Below, piece after piece: positions 24,832 through 34,398 of a stretch of 64,000 nt of DNA (the stretch's first letter is position 1; each line of letters begins with the position of its first letter). The notes under the pieces are model-generated. The model was not told the origin of the DNA, did no database searches, and saw only the letters and a program-made list of their open reading frames with translations. This stretch comes from Polyangiaceae bacterium UTPRO1 (GTDB taxonomy: Bacteria > Desulfobacterota > Binatia > UTPRO1). The DNA lies in contig MWST01000038.1 in NCBI GenBank assembly GCA_002050235.1, positions 38,379-102,378 on the forward strand, read 5' to 3'. The position numbers were made by a program, and so were the translations under genes.

Positions 24832-25353
24832 TCAGCCGCCGGCGCCGATCCTGCGGAGCTGTCCCGGTGTCAGGAAGAACTCGAGCGCACCGGCGGATCG
24901 CGGCGGCAGCGTCGCGACGACGAAGCCGGCGAGCCCCGCCTTGCGAAATCCCATGTGCACCAGCCCCGGCGTGCCGGTGAGGAGCGTCGACGCCAGCATC
25001 GCCAGATCGGGTTCGTGCCCGACCAAGACGAGGCCGCGCGGACGGCCGACGTCGGCTAGCGCCGCCAGTGCGGCGTCGGGGCCAGCACCCGGCGCGAAGG
25101 CCGACGCAACGACGACCGCATCATCGAGCTCGAATCCCGCAGCGACGATCTCGGCCGTCTCGACGGCGCGCCGCAGCGGGCTCGACACGACGCGCTCGAT
25201 CGGAAGCTCGAGCGCCCGCATGCCCGCCACGACCTCTCGGAGCTTGCGCTTACCCTCGCCGGTCAGACGGCGATCGTGATCGCGGCCGGTGTCGCTACGA
25301 TCCTCGGCGATCGCGTGCCGCATGAGCATGAGGAGATGCGGAGGACCCGCCAC
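24832..25353 (-). CDS. sixA: phosphohistidine phosphatase SixA-like
   Basis: The protein of about 173 residues belongs to the histidine phosphatase superfamily. LMLMRHAIAEDR carries the catalytic RH (Arg12-His13), RVVSSPLRRAVETAE the second phosphate-pocket Arg, and VLVGHEPDL the second catalytic His. Short family members with this pattern are SixA-like and remove phosphate from histidine in phosphorelay or PTS proteins. The GTG at 25353 is preferred; a TTG at 25392 would add 13 residues. It stands alone, divergent from the antiporter gene. Being near the three-kinase cluster it could reset a phosphorelay, but that is only positional inference. Confidence 0.8.
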   Translation of the reverse strand: MAGPPHLLMLMRHAIAEDRSDTGRDHDRRLTGEGKRKLREVVAGMRALELPIERVVSSPLRRAVETAEIVAAGFELDDAVVVASAFAPGAGPDAALAALADVGRPRGLVLVGHEPDLAMLASTLLTGTPGLVHMGFRKAGLAGFVVATLPPRSAGALEFFLTPGQLRRIGAGG

Positions 25354-25401
25354 GTCCCGCCTGTCGCAGATCGCGGCCGCCGAGGCAACCAACCCCGTGC
25401 T

Positions 25402-25448
25402 GCGGCGTCCCGACTCGCCATTGCCGCAGCGGCGAGTCGGGACGCCGC
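25402..25448. repeat. 18-bp perfect inverted repeat with 11-nt loop
   Basis: The arms 25402-25419 and 25431-25448 are exact reverse complements (18 of 18), separated by ATTGCCGCAGC. The element lies in the non-coding gap between the divergent sixA and antiporter genes, ending 55 nt before the antiporter ATG and just upstream of its -10 box. As RNA it would be a very stable hairpin; as DNA, a cruciform or dimeric-protein site. No U-run follows. Confidence 0.75.
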
Positions 25449-25486
25449 CGGGGCACGCCCGTTCGACCTCCTCCCGCCGCTTCCCC

Positions 25487-25492
25487 TAGAAT
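25487..25492 (+). promoter_or_regulatory. -10 element close to the antiporter start
   Basis: TAGAAT matches the TATAAT consensus at 5 of 6 positions and lies 11 nt before the ATG at 25504. Transcription would begin about 5 nt upstream of the start codon, giving an almost leaderless mRNA. No Shine-Dalgarno sequence is present. A TTCGAC (25462-25467) is the only -35-like sequence, with a long 19-nt spacer. Confidence 0.35.
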
Positions 25493-25503
25493 CGTCCCGT
25501 CCG

Positions 25504-27684
25504 ATGCCTCCGGGGATCCAATCGCACACGCTGTTGACGTTCATCCTGCAGCTGGCGCTCCTCCTGACGGCAGCGCGAACACTCGGCGAGATCGCTCGCC
25601 GTCTCGGACAACCGCCGGTGATCGGGGAGCTCCTCGCCGGCGTCCTACTCGGCCCCTCGGTGCTCGGCGCGCTGGCTCCCGAGCTCCAGATCGCGCTGTT
25701 TCCGCGCGATCCCCTGCAATTCCAGCTCCTCGAGATCGTCGCCTGGCTCGGCATGATCTGGCTGCTGCTGATGACCGGCCTCGAGACCGATCTCGACACG
25801 CTGCGCAACCTCGGTCGCGCCGCCTTCTACGCCTCGCTCCTGGGCATGGTCGTACCGTTCGCCACCGCTTTCGCACTCGGATGGGCGCTGCCGGATCGCC
25901 TGCTGGTGGCACCCCACGAGCGCCTGATCTTTGCGCTCTTCCTCGGGACGGCTCTCTGCGTCTCCGCGATCCCGGTGATCGCGCGCATCCTGACCGACCT
26001 CGACCTCATGCGGCGCAACGTCGGCATCGTCATCCTCGGCGCCGGCGTCACCGACGATACGACGGGCTGGCTCCTCCTTTCGGTCATCGCCGGCATCGCG
26101 ACCCGCGGCGAGCTCAGCGTCAGCAGCGCCGCGCTCGCGATCGCGAGCACCGCCGCCTTCGTCGCGCTGGTATGGCTGGCGGGCGCGCGAGCGGTGTACG
26201 CGCTGCTGCAGTGGATCGACGACCGCGTCGAGCTCCGTCACGCGATGGTCAGCGCCGTCATCGTGATTGCTCTTTTCTTCGGAGCCGTCACGGAAGCGAT
26301 CGGTATCCACGCGGTGTTCGGCGCTTTCGTGGCGGGGATCGTAATCGGTCGGTCGCCGCGCCTCCGCAAGGGCGTGCTCGAGCAAATCGAGGCGCCGCTG
26401 CTCGCCGTGTTGGCGCCGATCTTCTTCGCCTACGCCGGCTTGAAGGTCGACTTCGTGCACGGCTTCGAGGTCGCCACCACCCTGGCGGTGATCACGGTGG
26501 CGTGTGCCGGCAAACTCCTCGGGGCGAGCGTCGGCGCCTACTGGGGCGGACTCGGATTCTGGGAGTCGCTGGCGATCGGCAGCGGCATGAACGCGCGCGG
26601 CGCCATCGGGCTCATCATCGCCCTCGTCGGCCTGTCGCTCGGAATCCTGAGCGCGCCCATGTACGCCGCCATCGTCACCGTCGCCATCTTCACGTCGGCG
26701 ATCGCCGGTCCGCTTCTACGCTGGACCGCGCGCCACATCCCGGTCGCACCCGACGAGGTCGAGCGCTTCCGCCGCCACGCCGAGCGCGCACGGGCCCTAC
26801 TCCCCACCGCGGGGCTGAAAGTGCTGCTCCCCACGAGCGGCGGTCAGAACGCCGCGCGCGCAATGGAGCTGGTCGCACCGATCGTCGCCGGCGACTCGGC
26901 GGCGAGCGTCGTCGCCTTCCATGTCGACGCCGCCCCCCGCCGATTCTTCGGCGGCCCGAGCCGGCGTCGCACGCCTATCGCCGCCCACCTCGACGAGCTC
27001 GACCGCCTGGCCCGCGCCGCCGGCGCGCCGGCGCTGACGCGCAAGACCGAGTGCGGCGAGCCGGTCGCAGAGGTAATCCTGCGCGAAGCCGCACGCGGCT
27101 ACGACCTCATCGTGCTCGGAGCCTCGGAGGCCGCGCGCCGACACCCGCTCGGCGGCGAGTACGTACGGGCGATCGCCGCCGCGGCGCCCTGTCCGCTCCT
27201 CGTCGTCCGCAGCGGACCAAGCGAACGGCATCTTCCCGGCCCGGTCGGGACGAGCACGGCGCCGCCGTTGATCCTCCTGCCGGTGCGCGACGGTCCCTAC
27301 GCCCGCGCCGCTGTCGAGCTGGCGATGCTCTATGCCGTGCGGGTGGGCGGCATCGTCAACGCCGTCCACGTCATCGAATCGTCGTTCGCAATCTTCGGTC
27401 GCGCGCGCGCCGCCGAGATCCGAGCCGAAGCGACCGTCGCCATCGAGGGCATGTTCGCCGACGTGCGGCAGCGCGGGTCCGATCTCGGAATCCCGGTCGC
27501 GACCGACATCATCGAAGCCCCGAACGTGGAACGCGCACTCCTGCGGGCGGCGAGGGACGCCGACCTCCTGGTGCTTCGCGCCGCGACGCGCCCGCACGCA
27601 CGCCGCACCTTCTTCGGGCTGCGGGTCGAGGCCGTGCTCGCCGACGCGCCCTGTCCGGTCGCCGTGCTGCTGCTGCCCGCATAG
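25504..27684 (+). CDS. CPA2 (Kef-type) monovalent cation:proton antiporter fused to two UspA domains
   Basis: The 726-residue protein has an antiporter domain of about 12 helices (residues 10-400) with the CPA2 features LGQPPVIGELLAGVLLGPSVLG near the N terminus, VTDDTTGW with the transport Asp pair, and GMNARGAIGLIIALVGL. Two universal-stress-protein domains follow (about 435-575 and 585-726): LKVLLPTSGGQNAARAMELV, DLIVLGASEAARRHPLGGEYV, CPLLVVRSG; then LILLPVRDGPYARAAVELA and DLLVLRAA, CPVAVLLLPA. UspA domains commonly bind ATP/AMP and here probably gate K+/H+ or Na+/H+ exchange by energy or stress status. There is no TrkA-N domain. The ATG at 25504 is the only start ahead of the first helix. 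Confidence 0.88.
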   Translation: MPPGIQSHTLLTFILQLALLLTAARTLGEIARRLGQPPVIGELLAGVLLGPSVLGALAPELQIALFPRDPLQFQLLEIVAWLGMIWLLLMTGLETDLDTLRNLGRAAFYASLLGMVVPFATAFALGWALPDRLLVAPHERLIFALFLGTALCVSAIPVIARILTDLDLMRRNVGIVILGAGVTDDTTGWLLLSVIAGIATRGELSVSSAALAIASTAAFVALVWLAGARAVYALLQWIDDRVELRHAMVSAVIVIALFFGAVTEAIGIHAVFGAFVAGIVIGRSPRLRKGVLEQIEAPLLAVLAPIFFAYAGLKVDFVHGFEVATTLAVITVACAGKLLGASVGAYWGGLGFWESLAIGSGMNARGAIGLIIALVGLSLGILSAPMYAAIVTVAIFTSAIAGPLLRWTARHIPVAPDEVERFRRHAERARALLPTAGLKVLLPTSGGQNAARAMELVAPIVAGDSAASVVAFHVDAAPRRFFGGPSRRRTPIAAHLDELDRLARAAGAPALTRKTECGEPVAEVILREAARGYDLIVLGASEAARRHPLGGEYVRAIAAAAPCPLLVVRSGPSERHLPGPVGTSTAPPLILLPVRDGPYARAAVELAMLYAVRVGGIVNAVHVIESSFAIFGRARAAEIRAEATVAIEGMFADVRQRGSDLGIPVATDIIEAPNVERALLRAARDADLLVLRAATRPHARRTFFGLRVEAVLADAPCPVAVLLLPA

Positions 27685-27708
27685 CGGACCGCCGGCACCG
27701 CGGTCCGC
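27684..27708 (+). terminator. hairpin terminator of the antiporter gene
   Basis: GCGGACCGC-(7 nt)-GCGGTCCGC is a perfect 9-bp stem beginning at the last base of the stop codon. A second stem, TAGCGG/CCGCTA with inner GGCG/CGCC, follows at 27735-27759. Neither has a U-run, as is common in very GC-rich genomes. Confidence 0.5.
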
Positions 27709-27796
27709 AGCCGCGATCCGGAGCGCCCGACCCGTAGCGGCGGCGTCGCCGATCCGCTAGGGTCCCGCCAACTCACCCAGCGACGCAGGAGGACCC

Positions 27797-28567
27797 ATGA
27801 AGCTCGACAGCGCAGCGGCGATCGTGACCGGAGGTGCGTCCGGCCTCGGCGAAGCGACGGTTCGCACGATCGTGGCCGGCGGCGGGCGGGCCGCCATCCT
27901 CGACCGGCCGCAGTCCCCCGGCGAGAAGCTGGCCGCCGAGCTCGGCGCCGAGCACGCGATCTTCACTCCCGCCGACGTCACCTCGGAAGAGGAGACCAAG
28001 GCCGCCGTCGACAAAGCCGTCGCGACATTCGGCAAGGTGAACGTCTGCGTGAACTGCGCCGGCGTCGGCATCGCCGTCCGCACCGTCAGCAAGCAGGGCC
28101 CGCACCCGCTCGACATGTTCCACATGGTGCTGAAGGTGAACCTGCTCGGCACCTTCAACACTCTCCGGCTCGCCGCGGCGACCATGGCCAGCAACGAGCC
28201 CAACGAGGAGAAAGAGCGCGGCGTCATCATCAATACGGCATCGATCGCGGCCTTCGACGGCCAGATCGGCCAGGCCGCGTACTCGGCCTCGAAGGGCGGC
28301 GTGGTCGGCATGACTCTACCGATCGCCCGCGACCTCGCCTCCCTCGGCATCCGCGTCTGCACGATCGCGCCCGGCACGTTCGCTACGCCGATGCTCGCGC
28401 TCCTGCCGCAGGCGCAGCGCGACGCGCTCGGCGCCGGCATTCCCTTCCCGTCGCGCCTCGGCCGCCCCGCCGAGTTCGCCGCCCTAGCCAGGCACATCAT
28501 CGAGAATTCGATGCTGAACGGCGAGACGATACGTCTCGACGGCGCCCTGCGGATGCCGCCGAAGTAG
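27797..28567 (+). CDS. short-chain dehydrogenase (3-hydroxyacyl-CoA dehydrogenase type 2-like)
   Basis: The 256-residue protein is a classical [11 protein letters not shown] (11-18) binds the NAD(P) pyrophosphate, NCAGVGIA lies at 86-93, and the catalytic Ser149, Tyr162 and Lys166 are in [21 protein letters not shown]. The inserted segment before the Ser ([18 protein letters not shown]) and the [22 protein letters not shown] tail are typical of the branch that includes human HSD17B10-like 3-hydroxyacyl-CoA dehydrogenases. A role in fatty-acid beta-oxidation with NAD is therefore likely. GGAGGACCC before the ATG gives a good ribosome site. The gene stands alone, converging with the dcd-like gene. 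Confidence 0.85.
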   Translation: MKLDSAAAIVTGGASGLGEATVRTIVAGGGRAAILDRPQSPGEKLAAELGAEHAIFTPADVTSEEETKAAVDKAVATFGKVNVCVNCAGVGIAVRTVSKQGPHPLDMFHMVLKVNLLGTFNTLRLAAATMASNEPNEEKERGVIINTASIAAFDGQIGQAAYSASKGGVVGMTLPIARDLASLGIRVCTIAPGTFATPMLALLPQAQRDALGAGIPFPSRLGRPAEFAALARHIIENSMLNGETIRLDGALRMPPK

Positions 28568-28607
28568 GCCCCGGCGCGGCGCGCCTCCGCGCTCCTCGGC
28601 GCCTTCC

Positions 28608-29117
28608 TCAGATGCGCTGCTGATCCGCGAAGCGGCCGCTGTAGACCGCCGATCCTTCGGCGCGCTGCAGGACGATCTGGCAAAGGCGGGTGCCGGCGCG
28701 AATGCGCAGCGGCCGGCCGGCGACGTTCGCCATCTCGAGGACCTGGCGGTTGTCGACGCCGGGGGCCACGAACCCGGACGTCACGTGGATCATGATGCCG
28801 AGGCGCGCGTAGCGACTGCGGCCTTCGAGCCACCCCGCGACGTCGGGAGGCAGACGGATACGCTCGCGGGTGATGCCGTGGATGGTCTCCCCCGGTCGCA
28901 GCACGTACGGCTGCGTCAACGGGCGCACCTGCGTCACCGCCCGATAGTCGGCATCGTCATCGAGGTCGATCACGGCCGGCCCGCCCTCCATGACGCGGAT
29001 CTCGTCGCCGAGATGGAGATCGATCGAAGCCGGACCGACCTGATCGGGATGGAAAGGATCGATCACGAGCCGTCCGGCGGCGATTTCGTTCAGGATCACG
29101 TCATGGGTGAGGATCAC
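28608..29117 (-). CDS. dcd: dCTP deaminase / dUTPase family protein
   Basis: The 169-residue protein has dCTP-deaminase-family motifs: VGPASIDLHLGDEIRV (26-41), PGETIHGITRERIRLP, and the central EGRSRYARLGIMIHVTSGFVAPG, which forms the trimer nucleotide-binding pocket. A Glu/Arg-containing RAGTRLCQIVLQRAEG strand follows. Family members deaminate dCTP to dUTP, and some also hydrolyse dUTP, feeding thymidylate synthesis. The deviation from G-x-D-P-G-F-x-G (here VAPGVDNRQV) leaves the exact activity open. The GTG start at 29117 has GGAGGG 8 nt upstream. It is divergent from the Lrp-gltBD operon. Confidence 0.8.
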   Translation of the reverse strand: MILTHDVILNEIAAGRLVIDPFHPDQVGPASIDLHLGDEIRVMEGGPAVIDLDDDADYRAVTQVRPLTQPYVLRPGETIHGITRERIRLPPDVAGWLEGRSRYARLGIMIHVTSGFVAPGVDNRQVLEMANVAGRPLRIRAGTRLCQIVLQRAEGSAVYSGRFADQQRI

Positions 29118-29237
29118 GAGACATTCCCTCCGACGCCGACTCTAGCGGCGCGGCTGGCGCCAGGCGAGCAGCCAAGAGCCGGCTGAGCGACGGCGTCGGC
29201 GCAGAATCGACCGGCGGCATCGCAGCATGCGGCACTG

Positions 29238-29246
29238 ACCTAATGA
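29238..29246. promoter_or_regulatory. upstream ACCTAATGA half-site (Lrp operator candidate)
   Basis: ACCTAATGA occurs here and again at 29301-29309, exactly 63 bp (six helical turns) downstream, within the regulator's own promoter and start region. Matching sites on one helix face are typical of Lrp/AsnC binding. Confidence 0.45.
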
Positions 29247-29249
29247 ACC

Positions 29250-29278
29250 TTGACAGATTCGCGTTCATCCCATACGTA
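29250..29278 (+). promoter_or_regulatory. sigma-70-like promoter of the lrp-gltBD operon
   Basis: A consensus -35 TTGACA (29250-29255) is followed after 17 nt by TACGTA (29273-29278), a poor -10; TATACC starts at 29277. The region is much richer in A/T than its surroundings. The promoter lies between the two ACCTAATGA sites. Confidence 0.45.
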
Positions 29279-29301
29279 TACCTGGTCTATAAGGAGTTCT
29301 A

Positions 29302-29316
29302 CCTAATGATATTAGG
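29302..29316. promoter_or_regulatory. palindromic operator candidate overlapping the lrp start codon
   Basis: CCTAAT-GAT-ATTAGG is a perfect inverted repeat with 6-bp arms. The ATG start codon (29306-29308) lies inside it, so binding by the regulator would block transcription or initiation of its own gene. Confidence 0.55.
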
Positions 29317-29848
29317 CTCGAAAGAATTGCAGCTCGACGATATCGACCGCCGGATCCTCATGCTCGTCCAGGAGAATTGCCGCTTGCCGCTGGCCAAGAT
29401 CGGCGAGCGCGTCGGCCTCTCGGCGCCGTCGGTGCTGGAGCGGGTGAAGAAGCTCGAGGACGGCGGGATCATCACCGCCTATCGAGCGGTCGTGGACGCG
29501 CGGCGCCTCGGCAAGGACATCACCGCCTTCATCGGCGTGGCGATCGGACACCCGCGGGCGATCGAGAAGTTCGAGCGCGAAGTCGAATCGCTCGACGACG
29601 TGCTCGAATGCCACCACGTGACCGGGGGTCATACGATGATTCTCAAGGTCAAGACGCGCAATACCTCGTCGCTCGAGGATCTCATCAGCCGCATTCGCGC
29701 GCTCGCGGGGGTCGTCCGCACCGAGACCATGATCGTGCTCTCGACGCACACCGAGCGCAGCCAGATCTCGGTCATCGAGTCGCCGTCCGGCTCACGGCAC
29801 GGGCGGCGCTCCCCGGAGAGGACCCGGCGCGCGCGGAGCGCACCCTAG
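29306..29848 (+). CDS. Lrp/AsnC family transcriptional regulator
   Basis: The 180-residue protein has an N-terminal winged helix-turn-helix (about 10-60: [34 protein letters not shown] in part, then [18 protein letters not shown]) and a RAM effector domain (about 70-150: [43 protein letters not shown]). ATG 29306 is chosen because AAGGAG lies 9 nt upstream; an in-frame ATG at 29243 would place the promoter inside the gene. An Arg/Ser-rich tail of about 20 residues is extra to the family. Only 8 nt separate it from gltB, so it very likely controls glutamate synthase in response to an amino acid and probably represses itself. Confidence 0.9.
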   Translation: MILGSKELQLDDIDRRILMLVQENCRLPLAKIGERVGLSAPSVLERVKKLEDGGIITAYRAVVDARRLGKDITAFIGVAIGHPRAIEKFEREVESLDDVLECHHVTGGHTMILKVKTRNTSSLEDLISRIRALAGVVRTETMIVLSTHTERSQISVIESPSGSRHGRRSPERTRRARSAP

Positions 29849-29856
29849 GAGGACCG

Positions 29857-32800
29857 ATGCACCTGCGACCCCCCGGACGCCAGGGCCTGTACGATCCCGC
29901 TCACGAACACGACGCCTGCGGCGTCGGCTTCGTCGTCGACATGAAGGGCGGGAAGTCGCACGCGATCATCGAGCAGGGCCTGCAGATCCTCGCCAACCTC
30001 ACTCATCGCGGAGCCTGCGGCTGCGATCCGCTGACCGGCGACGGGACCGGAATCCTCACGCAGATGCCGGATGCCTTCCTGCGCAAGGCCTGCGCGGCGC
30101 TCGACATCCCCTTGCCGCCGGCCGGTGAATACGGCGCCGGCATCGTGTTCCTGCCGAGGCGCGTCGACGAGCGCAACGAGTGCCTCGAGCTGTTCGCGAA
30201 GGTCGTCCGCGCCGAAGGCCAGCGCCTCCTCGGCTGGCGCCGCGTGCCTGTCGATGCCGACCAGTGCGGCCCGCTCGCCCGCGAGACGATGCCCGAAATC
30301 CGGCAGATCCTCATCGGCCGCGGCCGCAACACGCCCGACCAGGACGCGCTCGAACGCAAACTCTACGTGATCCGCAAGCGCGTCGAGCGTCTGGTGCGCG
30401 AATCGGGGCTCCGCGACTCCGAGGCGTTCTACGTGCCGAGCCTCTCGAGCCGGACCATGAACTACAAAGGGCTCCTCCTGCCCGATCAGATCGCCCGGTT
30501 CTATGAGGATCTGACCGATCCGGACTTCACGAGCGCCCTCGCCCTCGTACACCAGCGCTTCAGCACCAACACCTTCCCGTCGTGGGAGCGCGCCCACCCC
30601 TACCGCTACGTGGCGCACAACGGCGAGATCAATACGCTGCGCGGCAACGTCAACTGGATGCACGCGCGCGAATCGCTGCTCGCCTCGCCGCTCTTCGGCG
30701 GCGACGTCGAGAAGCTCTTGCCGATCATCGTACCCGGAGGCAGCGACTCGGCGGCCTTCGACAACGCCCTCGAATTCCTGGTGCACACCGGCAGGCCGCT
30801 CGCACAGGCGGTGATGATGATGATCCCGGAGGCGTGGCAGAAGGACGAGAGCATGAGCGCGGAGAAGCAGGCCTTCTACCGCTACCACGCATGCCTCATC
30901 GAAGCCTGGGACGGGCCGGCGTCGATCGCCTTCAGCGACGGCACGGTCGTCGGCGCCGTGCTCGACCGCAACGGACTCCGCCCGTCACGCTACGTCGTCA
31001 CCAAGGACGGACTCGTCGTCATGGCGTCGGAGGTCGGCGTCCTCGACATCCCGCCCGAGAACGTCGCTGCCAAGGGCCGCTTGCAGCCCGGCCGCATGTT
31101 CCTCGTGGACCTGGCGCAGGGGCGCATCATCGCCGACGACGAGCTGAAGGCCGCGATCGCATGCCGGCAGCCGTATCGACAATGGCTGGACGAGAACCTG
31201 ACGCGCCTCGACGACCTCCCGGCGCCGGCGCGTCTCCCGGCCCCGTACGCGGACTCCGAGCGGCGCATCCGCCAGTTGGCGTTCGGGTACACGACCGAGG
31301 ATCTGAAACTGGTCATGGCGCCGATGGCTCTGAACGGCCAGGAAGCCGTCGGCTCGATGGGCACCGACACGCCGCTCGCGGTGCTATCGGACAAGCCGCA
31401 ACTCCTGTTCCACTACTTCAAGCAGCTATTCGCGCAGGTCACGAACCCGCCCATCGACCCGATCCGCGAGGACCTCGTCATGTCGCTCAAGGCGACGATC
31501 GGGCGCGGGGAGAACCTCTTCGCCGAGACGCCGGCCCATTGCCGGCGCCTCGAGATCGAGGAACCGGTAGTCGACGACGCGGCCCTCGCCAAGATCGCGA
31601 GCCTCGAACGCGATCGTCTGCAGGCCGCGACGCTATCGATCCTGTACCGGGCAGCCGACGGCGGCGCCGGGCTCGCCCGCGCCCTCGCCGCTCTCTGTCG
31701 GGAAGCCGCGGATGCGGTCACGGGCGGCGCGACCATCCTGGTGCTGAGCGACCGCGCCATGGATGAGGAGAACGCCCCGATCCCGAGCCTGCTGGCGACG
31801 GCGGCGGTGCACCACCATCTCATCCGCGCCGGCACGCGCACCCGCTGCGGACTCGTCGTCGAGTCGGGAGAGCCGCGCGAAGTGCAGCACTTCGCCCTGC
31901 TCGTCGGCTACGGTGCGGGGGCGATCAACCCCTATCTCGCCATCGCGACCATCCGGGAAATGGCCCGCAACGGCCTCCTCGCCAACGTCGCCGAAGAGGA
32001 AGCGGTCGCGCACTACTTGAAGGCGGCCAACAAGGGGATCCTGAAGGTGATGACCAAGATGGGCATCTCCACGATCCAGAGCTACCGCGGGGCGCAGATC
32101 TTCGAGGCGATCGGTCTCGATCGCGAGCTCGTCGATGCTCATTTCACCACCACGGCCTCGCGCATCGGAGGCATCGGCCTGGACGCCATCGCCACGGAGA
32201 GCGCGGCGCGCCACGCCCGCGCCTACACGGCCACGCCCGAGCTCGACGGCGAGCTCGACCCGGGCGGCCACTACCAGTGGCGGCGCCGCGGCGAGCTCCA
32301 CATGTACAACCCGAGCTCGATCGCCAAGCTCCAGCAGGCGGTGCGCGCCGGGAGCTACGAGCTCTTCAAGGAATATTCCGCGCTCGTGAACGACGAGAGC
32401 CGGCACCTCTGCACGCTGCGCGGGCTCCTCGCGTTCCGACCCTCACGGCCGATCCCGCTCGATCAGGTGGAGCCGGCAAGCGAGATCGTGAAGCGCTTCA
32501 AGACGGGCGCCATGTCCCTCGGTTCGATCAGCCGGGAGGCGCACGAGAACATCGCCATCGCCATGAACCGCATCGGCGGCAAGTCGAACACCGGCGAGGG
32601 CGGCGAGGATGCCGTCCGCTATCGGCGCGATCCGAACGGCGACTGGCGCCGGAGTGCGATCAAGCAGGTGGCCTCGGGGCGCTTCGGCGTCACCAGCCAC
32701 TACCTCGTCAATGCCGACGAGATCCAGATCAAGATGGCGCAGGGTGCGAAGCCCGGCGAAGGCGGCCAGCTACCGGGCCACAAGGTCGACCAGTACATCG

Positions 32801-34389
32801 CCAAGATCCGCCACTCGACCCCGGGCGTCGGCCTGATCTCCCCGCCGCCGCACCACGACATCTACTCGATCGAGGATCTCGCGCAGCTGATCCACGACCT
32901 GAAGAACGCCAACCACCGGGCGCGCATCAGCGTCAAGCTGGTGGCGGAGGTCGGCGTCGGCACGGTCGCCGCCGGCGTCGCGAAAGCGAAGGCCGACGTC
33001 GTGCTCGTGAGCGGCCACGACGGCGGCACGGGCGCGTCGCCCTTGACGTCGCTCAAGCACGCCGGCATCCCCTGGGAGCTCGGTCTCGCCGAGACGCAGC
33101 AGGTGCTGGTGATGAACGACCTGCGCGGCCGCATCCGCGTCGAGACCGACGGCCAGCTGAAGACCGGCCGCGACATCGCGGTCGCGGCGCTCCTGGGCGC
33201 CGAAGAGTTCGGCTTCGCAACCTCGGCGCTGGTGGCGTCGGGCTGCATCCTCATGCGCGTCTGCCACCTCAACACCTGCCCTGTCGGCATCGCCACCCAG
33301 GACCCCGTCCTGCGCAAGAAGTTCGCAGGCCGGCCCGAGCACGTCGTGAACTTGATGATGTTCCTGGCCGAGGAGTTGCGCGAGATCATGGCCGAGCTCG
33401 GCTTCCGCACCGTCGACGAGATGGTGGGGCGTGTCGACAAGCTCGAGCCCCGCGAAGCGATCGAACACTGGAAGGCGCGCGGCCTCGATCTCACCGCCAT
33501 CCTCCACAAGCCCGACGTCGCCCCCACCGTCGCCATCCACGCCGTGAGCAAGCAGGATCACGGTCTCGAGGGCGCCCTCGACAACCGGCTCATCGCAGCG
33601 TGTATGCCGGCGCTCACGCAGCGCACGCCGGTCAGGGCGAAGTTTCCGATCCGCAACGTCAACCGGACGACGTGCACCATGCTCTCGGCGGAGATCTCGC
33701 GTCGCTACGGCGCCGAGGGGCTGCCGCCCGAGACGATCACGCTCGAGTTCACGGGCTCGGCCGGACAGAGCTTCGGTGCGTTCCTGGCGCCGGGCATCGC
33801 GGCGACGCTCGAGGGCGACGCCAACGATCACTTCGGCAAGGGTATCTCCGGGGGCCGCATCGTCGTGTTTCCGCCGCGGACGGCGACGTTCGCACCCGAG
33901 GACAACATCATCGTCGGCAACGTCTCGCTGTACGGCGCGACCGGCGGCGAGGTCTTCTGCCGCGGACAGGCCGGCGAGCGGTTTGCCGTCCGCAACAGCG
34001 GCGCCACCGCGGTCATCGAGGGCGTCGGCGATCACGGCTGCGAATACATGACCAAGGGCCTGGTGGTGGTGCTCGGCAAGACCGGACGCAATTTCGGAGC
34101 CGGCATGAGCGGCGGCGTCGCCTACGTGTACGACGTCGACGACGACTTCGCCGGCCGCTGCAACACGAGCATGGTGGCGCTCGATCCGCTGGCGGAAGAA
34201 GACTTTGCGATCTTGAAGGACCTCGTCCGGCGGCATCGCGACTACACCGGCAGCTCCGTCGCCGCACGCATCCTCTCGCAGTGGAGCGATGCAGCGGCCC
34301 ACTTCAAGAAGGTCATGCCGATCGAGTACCGCGCGGTGCTCGCGGCGGCCCATCTCGACGGCGAAGCCTCGCGCCTCGCCTCGATCTGA
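29857..34389 (+). CDS. gltB: glutamate synthase large subunit
   Basis: The 1510-residue protein has the full GltB plan. A 20-residue propeptide ends at HEHDA, exposing Cys21 (CGVGFVVDM) as the glutaminase nucleophile. The amidotransferase domain includes [26 protein letters not shown]. The central domain is followed by the FMN/2-oxoglutarate barrel (about 830-1200) with [36 protein letters not shown] and [14 protein letters not shown]. The 3Fe-4S cysteines are in [13 protein letters not shown], and the GXGXG beta-helix closes the chain. It makes two glutamates from glutamine and 2-oxoglutarate with GltD. GGAGG overlapping the Lrp stop couples translation. Confidence 0.96.
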   Translation: MHLRPPGRQGLYDPAHEHDACGVGFVVDMKGGKSHAIIEQGLQILANLTHRGACGCDPLTGDGTGILTQMPDAFLRKACAALDIPLPPAGEYGAGIVFLPRRVDERNECLELFAKVVRAEGQRLLGWRRVPVDADQCGPLARETMPEIRQILIGRGRNTPDQDALERKLYVIRKRVERLVRESGLRDSEAFYVPSLSSRTMNYKGLLLPDQIARFYEDLTDPDFTSALALVHQRFSTNTFPSWERAHPYRYVAHNGEINTLRGNVNWMHARESLLASPLFGGDVEKLLPIIVPGGSDSAAFDNALEFLVHTGRPLAQAVMMMIPEAWQKDESMSAEKQAFYRYHACLIEAWDGPASIAFSDGTVVGAVLDRNGLRPSRYVVTKDGLVVMASEVGVLDIPPENVAAKGRLQPGRMFLVDLAQGRIIADDELKAAIACRQPYRQWLDENLTRLDDLPAPARLPAPYADSERRIRQLAFGYTTEDLKLVMAPMALNGQEAVGSMGTDTPLAVLSDKPQLLFHYFKQLFAQVTNPPIDPIREDLVMSLKATIGRGENLFAETPAHCRRLEIEEPVVDDAALAKIASLERDRLQAATLSILYRAADGGAGLARALAALCREAADAVTGGATILVLSDRAMDEENAPIPSLLATAAVHHHLIRAGTRTRCGLVVESGEPREVQHFALLVGYGAGAINPYLAIATIREMARNGLLANVAEEEAVAHYLKAANKGILKVMTKMGISTIQSYRGAQIFEAIGLDRELVDAHFTTTASRIGGIGLDAIATESAARHARAYTATPELDGELDPGGHYQWRRRGELHMYNPSSIAKLQQAVRAGSYELFKEYSALVNDESRHLCTLRGLLAFRPSRPIPLDQVEPASEIVKRFKTGAMSLGSISREAHENIAIAMNRIGGKSNTGEGGEDAVRYRRDPNGDWRRSAIKQVASGRFGVTSHYLVNADEIQIKMAQGAKPGEGGQLPGHKVDQYIAKIRHSTPGVGLISPPPHHDIYSIEDLAQLIHDLKNANHRARISVKLVAEVGVGTVAAGVAKAKADVVLVSGHDGGTGASPLTSLKHAGIPWELGLAETQQVLVMNDLRGRIRVETDGQLKTGRDIAVAALLGAEEFGFATSALVASGCILMRVCHLNTCPVGIATQDPVLRKKFAGRPEHVVNLMMFLAEELREIMAELGFRTVDEMVGRVDKLEPREAIEHWKARGLDLTAILHKPDVAPTVAIHAVSKQDHGLEGALDNRLIAACMPALTQRTPVRAKFPIRNVNRTTCTMLSAEISRRYGAEGLPPETITLEFTGSAGQSFGAFLAPGIAATLEGDANDHFGKGISGGRIVVFPPRTATFAPEDNIIVGNVSLYGATGGEVFCRGQAGERFAVRNSGATAVIEGVGDHGCEYMTKGLVVVLGKTGRNFGAGMSGGVAYVYDVDDDFAGRCNTSMVALDPLAEEDFAILKDLVRRHRDYTGSSVAARILSQWSDAAAHFKKVMPIEYRAVLAAAHLDGEASRLASI

Positions 34390-34398
34390 GGCGGTACC

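Noticed and set aside
28573..28585. GGCGC-GGC-GCGCC hairpin between the SDR and dcd genes
   Set aside because: A 5-bp stem of this composition is expected by chance at this GC content.
29243..29305. Longer N terminus for the Lrp regulator from the ATG at 29243
   Set aside because: The extra 21 codons cover the -35/-10 promoter and the Shine-Dalgarno sequence of the ATG at 29306, and are not part of the Lrp fold.
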